A DNA stretch of 64,000 nucleotides, from the NCBI GenBank assembly GCA_029379385.1, contig CM055613.1, positions 21,673,652 to 21,737,651 of the forward strand, read 5' to 3'. The notes under the pieces were generated by a model that worked only from the letters and a program-made list of their open reading frames with translations, was not told the DNA's origin and did not search any database. Position 1 is the first letter of the stretch, and each line of letters opens with the position of its first letter. This document shows positions 42,116-54,000 of this stretch, in pieces. The DNA comes from Quillaja saponaria. Its lineage: Eukaryota; Streptophyta; Magnoliopsida; Fabales; Quillajaceae. The position numbers and the translations under genes are program-made.

Positions 42116-44279
42116 TACTAAGCATAATTAAGGCCCTCTTTACTTGTTCAAGTTCCTTTAATTCATTATTACATAATAATTTTATACCCTGAAAGCCTTG
42201 GCTTTCTTTATTTCATACAATTGATAAATGAATCATTGAGAGGTTACTTTCCTACAACCTATCACATTTGCACTTTAGGAGACTTATTTGTTCATATACA
42301 AGCTCAGAAGTAGGTATTTATCAATACTTAAGAAAATCTGTTTTTGTGTTACCTCCAGGCATCTAACATCTGTAAACTAATAACAAGTACAGAACCAACA
42401 CCCTACTTCTATAAATTATACTATATTGATGATAAAGTAAACAAGAACTAATTTGATCAACATAGAGGCTCAGCCTCACTAGTTGCATTTATATACATAA
42501 AAGTGGTAATTACATGAGTTCAGATTTACTAAGAGGTGCCTTTACATTAGACATAGGCATTCCTCTTGAAAAGACCACACGTACAGAACCTGCACTTCAC
42601 TTACTAAGCATTATAAACAAGGTAGATAGCAAGGAACACCATGGCTTCACAACAAGATCAAATACAGACCAATGTTCCTACATGTCTACTTAAGCCAAAA
42701 GAAACTAAACCATGACTTCTAACTACTCCTCCATTAGAACAGGGGAGTCTTCATCATTGTAGCTACCCTCCCAAGTCTGCCAGTACTCATCCGCATCCAT
42801 GCCATCCTCGTCATAAGTCACTTGGCACACATAGTAGTAATGAAATGCCAAAATGAACATGCTTGCTAATTCCACTTAAGTCCAGAAAAAGTATCAATCT
42901 GCAGCATCCAATTTTTAAAGAAAGATGAGACACAAATCTGAATATGAATCAAGTACAGATTATAAATAATACAAAGGGATGCTCAATTTAATAAAACAGA
43001 GGAAATGAAAGCCAATTTATCAATGCATGCACAACTTAGAAGTATAGCATCATACTATGTAAACTAAGACCTGTATCCTCCCTTTTAGGAGACATAAATG
43101 TACAACATTGGAAACATGGTCTTACTAGACTATGGATTAAGAAACTAGACAGTTTGGCATTGCCTGGGGCTTGGACTTCTTGGGCCAACACAAGCATGAG
43201 CATATAAAGAAGTTGGCAAAAAACATCAAATTTCCAGAATTTCAATTCAATTAGGCAACACAATTTTTAAGTCCTCAACAGGCATGCATTTTAGGAGGAG
43301 TGTAAAATAGACATACATTTTAAATTTGAAGAATAGAAAGCAGAATAGGATGCACTTGAAACGTACCTTAGCCTACAACCAGCAACTATCACTTTCTAAG
43401 TCTTTTCACCACCAAATTCCTTCTAATTGCCCTTAAATGCCTTATGTACTCCTTATATAGCCTTCAATTACCTTTTAATTTACAATTCATGGACCATTAT
43501 TTTCTTCTCCCTCAAATTCTCTAAACTTGCTTGTAAGGCAAGTTACTAGTATTTTCAAGTGAGTTGAGTGTTTCTATCGAACTAGAATTGAGAATTAAAG
43601 TCCTTAACCCTTACATTGCAGCCTTTTCTCTCTCTAAGTTCCCTAAGTTTCTCTCTTTCGGTTGGAATTGCATAAACATGAAGGTGAAGAAGAGAAATGA
43701 TGCAAATCACAACTTAAACTCTACCGAGTGGACAATTTGTCCCTCCATTAAGTATGTCTTATAATATTTTATTTGCTTAGTGGGAGAATTAATACTAATT
43801 TCCTAGGGTCAACTTGTGTCTCGGTTAGAGACATACTCGTACATGTAATCATGCCTGTATATACCTACTAGTATATCATAGATTATCCTATGTCCATGTA
43901 TGTATATAAACACACACACACATATATATATATTCTTTAAAAACTCAGATTAGTGTCCACTTAGTCAATACAGGATTTTAATATACCTTAGTCTTTCTAA
44001 TTATACTATCTAGGTTTCTAAGTCCTTCCCTTCTATGTTCTTACTCACACTAAGTGAACATATTATGTCATTTTCGTTACTTAATTCCATGTTTATCTAA
44101 ATGAGCATATCAAATTAGGTTTATAAGCAAATTGGCAGTCAAGAGTACAAATGCATGCAAGTGTACACAATAAAACATGAATAAGGGGTGTTAAACTATT
44201 CATCTTTGAATCAATGATTTTTTCAAGTTAATGGGAAACAACAAACTCATTTTATTGCCCCCTTCATTTATTTCCATTT
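42116..44279. other. Unassigned, partly LTR-like DNA
   Basis: Short frames only. On the minus strand a 30-codon acidic stretch (about 42,740-42,840) ends in WEGSYNDEDSPVLMEE; I do not recognise it. A CA/TA microsatellite lies at about 43,911-43,932. The base composition resembles the LTR-like blocks at 24.5-25.4 and 60.6-62.4 kb. Confidence 0.3.
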
Positions 44280-45170
44280 TCTCTACAATCTTCCACTTGT
44301 TTCATAGATCGGACACATAAAGTTTGTAATTTTCATGGCTCATTTTTCTTAAGCCCCTTAAGGATGTATAAAGCTCCCAATGCATGCCTAGAGTGCACAT
44401 TTCAACTACAGATATTTCCGATACTTGCTCTTTGCATTCTAAGCTTAGTGCTCTCCACTAGTTAATGTAGTCAATAACTGGTTCATCTTTCCATTGTTTG
44501 GTGTTGGTGAGCTCCATCAAGGTGACCATACATCGAGTACTATAGAACCGGTTGAGAAAGTCTTTTTCGAGTTGCCCCCAACTATTGATCGACTCAGCTT
44601 CCAACTCAGTGTACCAATCAAATGTGGTTCCTCTACAAGATCAAACAAATTTCTTGACAAGAAGATCTCCCTAAGTCCCAGCATTTTCACAAGTCTCAAT
44701 GAAATAAGCAATACGCTATTTTGGCTTTGAGTACATAAGTGAATTTTCCAAACATCCTCCGTGTTTGTGCTCAGATGGTGCTGGTGATTATGTCTTACAA
44801 CTACTGTATTGAGAATGTTGAAATGGTGGTGGAAAGTTGTTGAGAAGCTTCTTGTTTTTCTTTCTTTTTTCCTTTGTCCATAGCAATTGTATTTGAAGTC
44901 GAACCGAGAAGGCAAGTTGGTTGTTATCTTGACTTGACATTATTTTTCATTATCAACTGGTTCATTAGGTTAGCAATTTCTAAGTCTTTGTCTTGAATGG
45001 TTTTGGTGAAAAGTGAGATTTTCTCATCTAATTCTATCAATTTGACTTCTATGGTTGAAGTTTCAATCACAATGACAGATATGACATTAGCAAGGGAGAA
45101 CAAATCCATTATGGAAGAAATTAACTCACTATTCAAACTTGTGGAGAGCAATTTATAGATGGTAGAAACA
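44280..45170 (-). pseudogene. Ty3 retrotransposon gag, broken
   Basis: Minus-strand gag of the common plant retrotransposon gag family. The N-terminal stretch 44,924-45,151 contains TIQDKDLEIANLMNQL, a helical segment typical before the capsid. The capsid part around 44,520-44,760 reads, across frames, GDLLVKKFV, FDWYTELEAESINSW, FLNRFYSTR and LTNTKQWKDEPV. The C-terminal part to 44,290 has WRALSLECKE and MCTLGMHWEL. Stops and shifts interrupt it. It lies about 400 bases downstream of a matching primer site and LTR on the same strand, which supports one element. No pol follows. Confidence 0.8.
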
Positions 45171-45231
45171 TTAGAATCTAACTCAAAATATACAGAGTAG
45201 AAACATTAGAATTTGACTCAAAGTATGAAGT
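45162..45231. repeat. 35-bp tandem duplication in Ty3 leader
   Basis: GTAGAAACATTAGAATyTrA starts at 45,162 and again at 45,197, with three mismatches in 35 bases. Confidence 0.7.
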
Positions 45232-45570
45232 GTTGCCCCCAAATAATTTGAAATTCTATAAGAAAGATGAAGAGCCATTGTTGATGGTGAAGTTTGCTTT
45301 TCCCGTGGCAATCAGATCCGGAATGGCAAAATGTTGAACCTTGGCTTGATTCACCACTCAAAAAAGTTGTTGATTGATAGATTTTAATCCCTTTTGTGTG
45401 ATCCGTCTATTGCATGTGATATTGTTAGTGAAAGTATCATCAACGAAAAAAGAGGTGATAGCTGTAGCAAATACACCAATAACCTTTTTGGCTTGGACCT
45501 TTATGGAAGACATGAGATTCAATAGTGTTGATGTAGAGGCTTTTGAAGGAGAAAGAGATGAGACACAGAG

Positions 45571-45588
45571 TGGTTCCACTAGGTGCCA
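45571..45588 (-). other. Primer-binding site of the Ty3 element, candidate
   Basis: Minus strand TGGCACCTAGTGGAACCA, related to the TGGCGCCGTCTGTGGGAACC found after LTRs of many plant Ty3 elements, with a small deletion and transitions. It lies 8 bases from the LTR end. Confidence 0.5.
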
Positions 45589-45596
45589 GAAATTTA

Positions 45597-46582
45597 TGAA
45601 CAACAACAAATTCGTGCTTGAAATTAATAGACAATAAAGTGTATACAAAACTAACAATGTTATTATATTTGCAAAATAGATGGTACAACCTCTAAATTAA
45701 CATTCTTTACAAGAAAAGAATAAAATCCCCTAATTCAATTTCTTTGGAAGCTTTGTTTGCTGAGAGTGCTATGTTGCTTGGTCCTGGATGAAATGATGAA
45801 ACTATTTCAAAATGACGTTGTGGAGGTCAATAGGAAATGTCTTGTTAATCCTGCGAACAATGGGTTTGATAGCAGGGATTAATGGATTGCTTAAATCTCT
45901 GTTGTTTGAGAGAAAAAAGCAAGGAAATTTCAAGAGTTTTTGTGCCTTGATTTTTTTACCTCCTCTCCAAATCTAATGTGAGGCCTTTTTATAGAAGACA
46001 AATCAAAAACAAACTCTGGTTGATTAGATGTAATTCAAATTGATTGATGGCTGTAATTGACTTGTGAGTGATTGAAGATGATTGGAATATGATTGAAATT
46101 AATTTGAAAATATTAAAGGGTGGTTGTATTCAATTTGTTCCAATCAATATTTAATTATAATTTATCTTTAATCAATATTTAATAACTAAGGTAATGACAA
46201 TTTGTCTTCAATTAATGTCCAATTATTCAAATATTTTGTTTCCAATCAACACTCAATTACACAAGTGATTGACTAATCAACCTTTTATTTAACCAAATTG
46301 TAGTTTTGAGACCAATCAACATTTAATTAGCTAATTGTAATTGACTAGTCAATATAAAATCTTATCAATTAACCAAAATTAGGCAATTAATAAACTTGTA
46401 AAATTTTGATGTCTATAATCTTCATCTTCACCTTTCAAAATTGATAATTTTCTTTTGAAAAAAGATTAGAATAATATAGTAAGAAACATTAGATATTCCA
46501 ATAGAAAACTCCATGATAGCCCATATTTGTTGAACGAAATACGCTATGATACCACTGTTTATAATTTTGAGTTGTTACAACA
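45597..46582 (-). repeat. 5' LTR of the Ty3 element at 44-46 kb
   Basis: On the minus strand it begins TGTTGTAACAAC (46,582 down) and ends GTTGTTGTTCA (45,597), just before the primer site. The TG/CA ends are partly complementary. No second copy is in the window, so the limits rest on end motifs alone. Confidence 0.5.
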
Positions 46583-46905
46583 GAGGTCTAAACAATGATA
46601 GTTTTTGGGATAAATAATTTTTGATCATTTATTAATTTTTCTAAATACAAATGGTATAAGAGAGGGTTCTATTTATACACTCCTTTTAGGACTTGACAAA
46701 TACATGAATAATGAATATTCATTATGCACTTATATTTTTAATAAATATAAAAAATAGAAATGTATGTCAATGTTTAAGTTCATTCGAAGTGCATTGATTC
46801 CAACAATAACCGTAAAGACAGTTTTTTTTGCTTTCTATGCAATCAAATATATTTACAGGGAGAAAAAAATAAAATAAGAACTGTTATACTTTTAAACAAT
46901 ATTCT
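46583..46905. other. Short AT-rich spacer
   Basis: No feature recognised; it lies between the Ty3 LTR and copy D. Confidence 0.3.
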
Positions 46906-47895
46906 TGACTCATCTCAAAACTGTTATCTTCAAGGATCTTTAGGAGCTCCTTTTGAACATCACCTTTAGAGGAGGAGGCTAACAAGCCTTTCACCATATC
47001 AAGAACCTTTTTATTTTCATTTATGTAAGGTTTTTGATAAGAAGCTTTAGATCTTAAGACCCCTAGCTTTGGAAAATTATTAATGTTCTCTTCGAAATTA
47101 GAGAAGTTGTCCCACCATTTAATTTGAGTTCTACGAATTAACCAGGGGACTGATTGATTAATCCCAAAGGCAGAATAAGAACATTCTTTTACAATATATT
47201 CCCATTTAACAATCCATGGGAGCTGATAATAAGCTGTAAACATAATAATTTTGTCTTGAGGATCCAAAGAATGATTATTCTCACAGAACCTTAACCAGTA
47301 TAGATGAACATATTTAGGTAGGGATATAGGAAATATTCTCCAAGAAAAGTACCATGTTTTACACTGAGAAAAAGTAGTGGGTGAAGGTTCTTCATTGAGG
47401 GTGAACCTAAGAAACCAGGTGTGCTTTCTTGCTTTGTTTTCAAATAAAAACAAGTTTTCCCAAGCAGCCATATAATCAAAATAAGTATATAGCCGAGGAA
47501 ATATTCTTCTATCTTTGATTTGTTTTTGACAGTATAAATCCATATCCAATCTTCTGGCTTCATCACTTTATAAATGATGATTTTTGAATCCAGGGTTTAT
47601 GAGAAATTGATTATGTGTCCACAAGAATATTTAAGTAGAATAAAATATTCCTGGGTTTCAATTCAGGAGGAAGATGATTATTAAGATAAAAAGGGGCTAT
47701 CTCATATAGTGCTAAATTAGCATACCTTTTTTCAATTGGTGCTATCTTTTTATAAGATAATAGAATATGAAATCCTTGGTATTACAAGGAAGGGCTAATT
47801 CATAAGCATGATCACATAAGAAATCCTTATCAGTCTCCTTAGTATTAGGAGTGGACAAGTTTCTTTTTGTAGGAGTATTAGTTTGAGAGGTTATA
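46906..47895 (-). pseudogene. Copy D ORF2, C-terminally truncated
   Basis: The open stretch 46,884-47,549 aligns with most of ORF2 in copies A and C and shares the same WEN, KARKHTWFLRF, TWYFSW and PKYVHLYW motifs. The first third (47,550-47,895) is broken by a deletion near 47,587 and by shifts. The acidic tail is cut off at 46,906; the last codons run into unrelated DNA. Function is unknown. Confidence 0.7.
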
Positions 47896-47919
47896 ACTCC
47901 TTTTCCTTTAAGATCCCTG

Positions 47920-49795
47920 CAAAAATTCTCTAGTTAGGAAGTCAGGCAAAGAATTAGATTCTCCTTTAATAAATTCTATATCAAATTCAAAGACAGAAAG
48001 GATTCCCTGCCATCTGGCAAATATTTGTTTAGATGCTATATTTTAAACATTTTTATGAAAGATATCCTTGGCAAACTTGCAATCTATTCTTAATAAGAAT
48101 TTTTTATTCAACAAGTCAAATTTAAACTTAGCGATGCACGTAACTATAGATAATATTTCTTTCTTTATAGTAGAATAATTTTGTTTTGCACCCTTCCAGG
48201 TTCCCGAAGTAAATCTGACCAATTGCTCTTTATTATCAATTTTTTGTTTAAGTGTTCCTCCATATCCTATCTCGGAAGCATCTGTTTCCACTATTTTAAA
48301 TGCATCTGGATGATGAATACAGAGACATGGAAGTTCTTTAACTCTTTGTTTTATCCTCTTAACTGCTTATGTAAAGTCATTGTTTTACTATGGAGGATTC
48401 TTTTTTAATCTTGCAAATAATAATTTGCAATCTAGGGCTAAATCTTTGTAAAATTCACCTACATAATTTGGGCTTCCTAAGAATCTCTGCATTTGTTGTT
48501 TTTCCCTTATTTCATTAGGGAATTTATCAGCAAATTGTATAGCTCTATCAATAGGTATAAGAGAACCTTTACGAATATTGTGTCCTAAAAAACGAATAGC
48601 AGTTTGAAATATTTTTACCTTCTTTGCCGAAACTTCTAATCCCGCCTTCATGGCAGTGTTCAGAAATATATTGAGATGTTTAAAATGTTTTTCAATAGAA
48701 GGAGAAAATACTAAAACATCATCAATATAAACAATTATGAATTCATGATAAGAATTAAAGATGTCATTCATAATATTTTGAAATTCAGATGAGGCATTTT
48801 TTAATCCAAATGGCATAACATTCCATTTATAATGCCCAAAAGGTACAGTAAAGGCAGTTTTGTACCTATCTTGCTAAGCTATTTGAATTTGCCAATATCC
48901 TGATTTCATATCGAATTTGGAAAATATCTTGGTATCATAGAGTCTGTTTAACAGATCCTTTTTATTATGAATTGGATACCTAATCCATCTTAAAGCTTTA
49001 TTCGGAGGTTTGTAATTAATTACTAACCTTGGAACTCCTCTTTCTAGTTCATCTGCATTTTCAATATAAAATGCTGGGCAACTCCAGGGACTGTAACTTT
49101 TTCTAATTAATCCTTTTTTTACTAACTCTGCAATTTCTACTTTACAAATTTCTAAGTGCCTAGGACCCATAGCTATTTTTCTAGCCTTAGTAGGTATTTG
49201 TTTTTCTAAGAAATTGGGTTCATAAGGTAATTCTATTATATGTTGTTTTATATTCCAAAAGGCATTAGGAATTTTAGTACATATAGTTTGTTCAATTTTA
49301 TGTTGAAATTTATTAATTTCATCTTGAAGCTTAGAAGATTTCAATTGTTGCTCAATCTTCTTGTATTTTATCTCTTCCTTTAGAGACATAAGAAATTTTC
49401 TTTTCTTTTAATTGTATATTTCATAAGATTGATTTCATGCATTCGGGGTTCTTCTACAAATTCAAATTTAATTTGTCTACCCTTTACTGTAAGTTTCTAC
49501 CCCTGATTCGTCTATCTTAGAAATAGGGAATAACATGTGTAGGAAATGGTTTCCTAGAATCACTCCTTGGGCTAAGCCTCTGACTAGAACAAAGGGTAAA
49601 GGAAAACATATCTTGTTATTACAGACTGTCGCATTAGATAATTTGTAGTCTATAATTAGACGATTTCCATCTACAGCATGGATTATTTGTGTAGTTTTCT
49701 GAAAGTACTTGGATGGTCCTTCATTAATACAATTCAAATCTACTCCTGAATCTATTAAGGCAACAAACTGAAAAGTGAATTCATTACTCAAAACT
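47920..49795 (-). pseudogene. Copy D protease, reverse transcriptase and RNase H
   Basis: The best preserved polymerase region in the window. The protease with ALIDSGVDLNC lies at 49,477-49,791. A linker and the reverse-transcriptase N-terminal half are open over 48,874-49,389, including FSKFDMKSGYWQIQIA. After a stop near 48,873 the open stretch 48,388-48,816 starts with MPFGLKNAS and carries an intact YIDD box (48,718-48,729). RNase H is at 47,950-48,291, with ETDASEIGYGG. Breaks near 49,480, 49,390, 48,870 and 48,370 and in the RNase H tail make it non-functional. Motifs and order match copies A and C. Confidence 0.85.
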
Positions 49796-50424
49796 ATAGT
49801 TATTTTAGTAAACTATTTTTGTGCTATGACTAGATCTACAGCTCAAATCCATCCTTCTGAATCATTAAGGATGTTTACAGTTCCTTCTTCGGGTTCTTGT
49901 ATTATTATACCTTTTCCTTTGTTTTTAGGTTCTGGATTTTTTGTTTCTTTTGATGATTCCCATATAAGGTCTTGGAATTGATCTTCATCCGATTCTTCTA
50001 GATTAGAAACTCTTTGTTTTAGAGTTCTTACTTCTTCCTTTATTTCATTAATTTTTGATTTTAAATCAGCAATAGTTGGTTCTTTTGATGAAGAGTTAAT
50101 AGTTTTTACACTTTCAATTATATTTTTAAAGGAACAAGAATCATCTTTTATACTTCCTTTTATTACCGAATTTTTACCCTTATTAGACAATTGAATATTG
50201 TTTTCTAACTCTATTCTTCTTTCTTCAAGGTCTGAAATTTTATCAATTAAGTCTAAAATTAGACTTTCTTATTTTGACAAGACATTTATACTAAGGTTGT
50301 TTAATCCTATAGTTTTTAGGATACATTCATCACAATCATTATCAGAACAACATTTTGATTTTTCAGGCTGTTCTGAGTCAGAGTTATATTCATTTTCTGA
50401 CTCTTCTAGACTCGAATTTGATTT
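49796..50424 (-). pseudogene. Copy D linker with coiled coil and cysteine cluster
   Basis: The open stretch 49,843-50,190 begins with MSNKGKNSVIK and contains the charged ADLKSKINEIKEEVRTLKQ helix. Upstream, at about 50,321-50,357, the minus strand encodes CCSDNDCDEC, identical in cysteine spacing to copy A. Stops separate the parts. Confidence 0.6.
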
Positions 50425-51901
50425 TTACTGCTCTATTATAAAAGCATTCAATTGTTCCTTTTCTTCGTCAAAGTCTTCTAATAATATTTGACATAGGGAT
50501 TTCTTTAATCCTTCATCAATTTGAAGTGCATTTATTTTCTTTTTAACCCTGCATTTATTTTGGAAGTGATTTGGTTTTCCATACTTATAACATATAGGAA
50601 CCTTTTTATAATTAGTTTCCTTGACTAAAGGTTTCTTACTGGGTTCATAATAACCAGTTTTTGTCTTTTCAGACTGCTTAAATTGACTACTTGTTAGATA
50701 TCCAAATTGTTCGCAGAAGTTTCCTAAAGCTCTTTCCCCACTTAATTTTTCTTTGTCAATATATCGTTTTAGCCTAATATCATTACATAATGATATTCCT
50801 TCTGATACGATCTCTGAAGATAACTCTCCATAAGTATAGCTGATATAGGGTATATTACCACCATATTTATCTTTTAGCTTATTTCTTATTTTGTCAGCTT
50901 GACTGTTTGGTCTCTGATAAACTCTAGATAAGAACACATCTTTATACCACTGAAAGTGAGATAGATCTGGACACCTAAGATTAATCAGTTGTTCATGTGA
51001 TCTATCTAACCTAAGCATATTAGCTCTTACAAAGTGGTTTATAATTGTATAAATTAATGTGTTAATTATATCAATTATCAGATTTCCATTTTCTTGTTTT
51101 ACAGAATTTAAGATCTCTTGTATAGAGATATCTGATATGTGGAAATCCCACCAACCTAACAATTGTCCTGTAAACCCACTGATTATGGCTAAGGTTATTT
51201 CCCTATCAGTGTTACCATTGGACCTACATGCTACAACATACATTAGCATGTGTCCATCAATATTCCATTCTACTATGGACTTGCCATCAAACTGGACCCT
51301 ATCTTGAATAACATTATCTTCGTATTGGAGATCTAACGGTGAGGGTTTTGGGTAATACATTTTAGATGAGGCAGTTGGAGTTGTCTTATTCCAATGAAGT
51401 TTATTAACTTCTATATTTGAGTCTTTTCTTGATGACTTGATTTTGACTCAGCATGTTGACACTTTTCTTTTCAAATATGTTCAGATTCTGTAACCTGTTA
51501 ACTAACTCATCCACAAAGTTTTTATCATTAATTCTAGATTCTTTTCTAAATTTTAGGTTGACTTATGGTGGAGGCTTCATCATGATAGGATCTATCTTAG
51601 CATATTCTTTACCAGAAGATCCTGAAGTTTGTGGAATTATTTGTTGGGAAGACTTTTCTTGAATAAGAAAATTTTATATCCTTAAGGACTATTTTCCTAA
51701 GGATTGGAGAAATAGATTCGTGTAATTATTTTGGTTGGATATTTCAACCAAGCCACTTGATGTGGATGCTTCTTTTGGTATAGCTGAATAAGAATTAGCT
51801 ATTATTTCACCTTTAGATTTTTTAACTGAAAGTAATGACTCTGGGGGATGAACTACTGCTATATTCTTTCCCTCCCTGGTAAAAAAGTTTTGATAAGCAG
51901 T
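50425..51901 (-). pseudogene. Copy D coat protein
   Basis: A 311-codon open stretch, 50,425-51,360, is the longest uninterrupted viral frame here. It covers the QFDGKSIVEWNIDG block through the knuckle and the acidic end. In the knuckle the second cysteine is changed to tyrosine (CYKYGKPNHFQNKC), and an internal deletion near 50,897 and another near 50,668 remove segments present in copies A and B. The N-terminal part, 51,361-51,901, has stops near 51,435 and 51,680. It would form the capsid in an intact virus. Confidence 0.8.
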
Positions 51902-51927
51902 AAATGGGTGTAACAACTCTATAGAGG

Positions 51928-53769
51928 TGGCATTTATGCTATGGACACCTTAATATGAATGGATTGAGATTGTTGAATCAAAATGAGATGGTCTTAGGTT
52001 TGCCAACTATGAATACAAAATCACTTGGTGGCACTTGCTATTTTTTGCAATTTACTAATGATTACAATCATATGAGTTGGGTATATTTTCATAAGTTCAA
52101 ATCTGAAACTTTTGAAAGCTTCAAAAAATTCAAGGCTTTGGTTGAAAAGCAGAGGGGTAACAAAATTAAGGTTCTTCGTACGGACAGAGGTGGTGAATTT
52201 GTATCTCAAGAATTTAATTTCTTTTATGAAGAAATGGCATTCATAGGGAATTTGACTGCATCTTACACTTTGGAGCAAAATGGGATTATTGTGCGAAAGA
52301 ACTGAACTGTAGTAGAGATGGCCAGAAGCATGTTGAAGAGCAAGAATCTTCCAAATCAATTTTAGGCAGAGGCAATTAATACTGTAGTTTATTTGCTGAA
52401 TATTTCTCCTACAAGAGCAATCTTGGTGGATCAAACACCTTTTGGAACTTGGAAAGGTAGAAGGCCGTGTGTATGTCATTTGAGAATTTTCGATTGTATT
52501 GCATATGCTCTAATAAATTCTCAACATCATCAAAAGCTTGATGAAAAGTCTGAAAAATGTATCTTTATTGGTTATTGCTCTCAATCTAAAGCTTTTTGAT
52601 TGTATAATCCCACAAATGGCAAAGTGATTATTAGGAGAGATGTGCTATTTGATGAAAACTCATCCTGGCAATGGGAAAGCAGCAGTAAAAATTCACAAAT
52701 TGCAGTAGAAGTTGAAGTCCCTCTTAGTGAAGCAGGAAGTCAGTCTCCTGTTAGTACACCAAGCCTCTCAAAGAAATTCTAATTGTAGCAGTCCAAATGG
52801 TAGCAGCTTAACATTGATATTGCCGACTCAGAAGATTCAGATCACTTGCAAAAATTTATGAAACTTGCACTTTTGCTTTATTTGGTGCAGATCCAACTAG
52901 CTTTGAAGAGGCATCAACAAAAAAGGAATGGAGGTGTGCAATGGAAGATGAACTTATGGCAATAAGAAGAAATGAAACGTGGGACTTGCTATTAGATTAA
53001 AATGGGTTTTTAAGACAAATTACCATGCTGATGGGAGCGTGCAGAAACACAAAGGCCAATTGGTAGTGAAAGGATATTCACAACAAGTTATTGACTTCGA
53101 TGAAACTTTTTCTCCAATTGCTTGTTGAAACAGTGATAACACTCTTGGCATTGGCTACACAATCAAAATCGAAGGTTTTTGAATTTGATGTTAAGTCTGC
53201 ATTTCTTAATGGTGATTTGGAAGAAGTGTATGTAGCCCAACCAGATGGTTTTTTTGAGAAAGGAAATGAAGACAAGATATACAAGTTGAAGAAGCACTTT
53301 ATGGGCTCAAACAAGCTCCGTTTCATAGTACAGCAAAATTGATTCTTATTTCAAAGAAAATGGGTTTGAAAGAAGTAAGAACAAACCAACTTTAAATGTA
53401 AAGAAGCATGGAGAAAATGATCTTTTGTTAGTCTGTTTGTATGTTGATAACATGAAGATGGAATTTTCATTTCACAAAGGAAGTATGCCGTTGATCTTCT
53501 CAAAAGATTTAATATGCTTAATTGCAAAATAACTAGCTACTCTTATGAATGTGAACGAGAAGTAGCAACTTGATGATGGTACTGAAAAAGCTGATGGAAG
53601 TTATTTTAGAAGCTTAGTTGGAGGCTTAGTCTATTTGACTTACACCCGTCTAGATATATCCTTATCTGTTGAAGTCATTTTAAGGTTTATGCATAGACCC
53701 ACAAAGCATCATCTTGGAGAAGCTAAAAGAGTCTTATGTTATATTGCTGGAACAAGCAGTAGATATTCT
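51928..53769 (+). pseudogene. Ty1/copia polyprotein remnant
   Basis: It begins in the pre-integrase domain (WHLCYGHLN, 51,928-51,954), then jumps after VLGLP to the integrase core; the zinc-binding cysteines and the first core aspartate are deleted. It continues with WVYFHKFKSETFESFK, RTDRGGEF (about 52,175-52,200), the C-terminal LDEKSEKCIFIGYCSQSKAF (52,540-52,599) and the linker to about 52,780. The reverse transcriptase has FDVKSAFLNGDLEEVYVAQP (about 53,183-53,243). The catalytic box reads YVDN at 53,440-53,451 where YVDD is expected. Only the lead-in to RNase H remains (53,635-53,757) before the polypurine tract. Gag and protease are missing. Several stops and shifts occur. Confidence 0.85.
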
Positions 53770-53779
53770 CAAGGGGGAG
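53770..53779 (+). other. Copia polypurine tract
   Basis: CAAGGGGGAG immediately before the TGTTGG LTR start, the usual copia 3' arrangement. Confidence 0.75.
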
Positions 53780-54000
53780 TGTTGGAAATTGATTCAAAAT
53801 TCTCTTTTAGTTATTAGGGTTAAATTAGTTTTTTTTTTTTTTTTAAATGAGTTGAAAGAGTCCTTCAAGTCTTCTGTTTTTATTATGTAACTGTTGTTCT
53901 GGTTTGTTCCTATTTAGGCTTATAGGGCCTGCCTTTGTCTTTAAATGGAATAATCTCTAACCTAACCATCTAGCTAGATGTATCAATTAAAACATTCAAC
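53780..54000 (+). repeat. Copia 3' LTR, end uncertain
   Basis: It starts TGTTGGAAATTGATTC after the polypurine tract and contains a T-run (about 53,830-53,845). A possible end is CATTCAACCA near 54,000. There is no 5' LTR in the window. Confidence 0.55.

Larger units (their letters stand above)
46906..51927 (-). mobile_element. Endogenous florendovirus-like copy D
   Basis: Minus-strand copy with coat protein, linker, protease, reverse transcriptase, RNase H and most of ORF2. The acidic end of ORF2 and the regulatory region are missing at 46,906. At the other end, movement-protein sequence is reduced to about 25 bases (51,902-51,927) after a deletion of about 180 bases relative to copy B, then a copia element begins. 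Confidence 0.8.

Noticed and set aside
43905..43935. CA/TA repeat as a regulatory element
   Set aside because: It is a simple microsatellite with no nearby gene.
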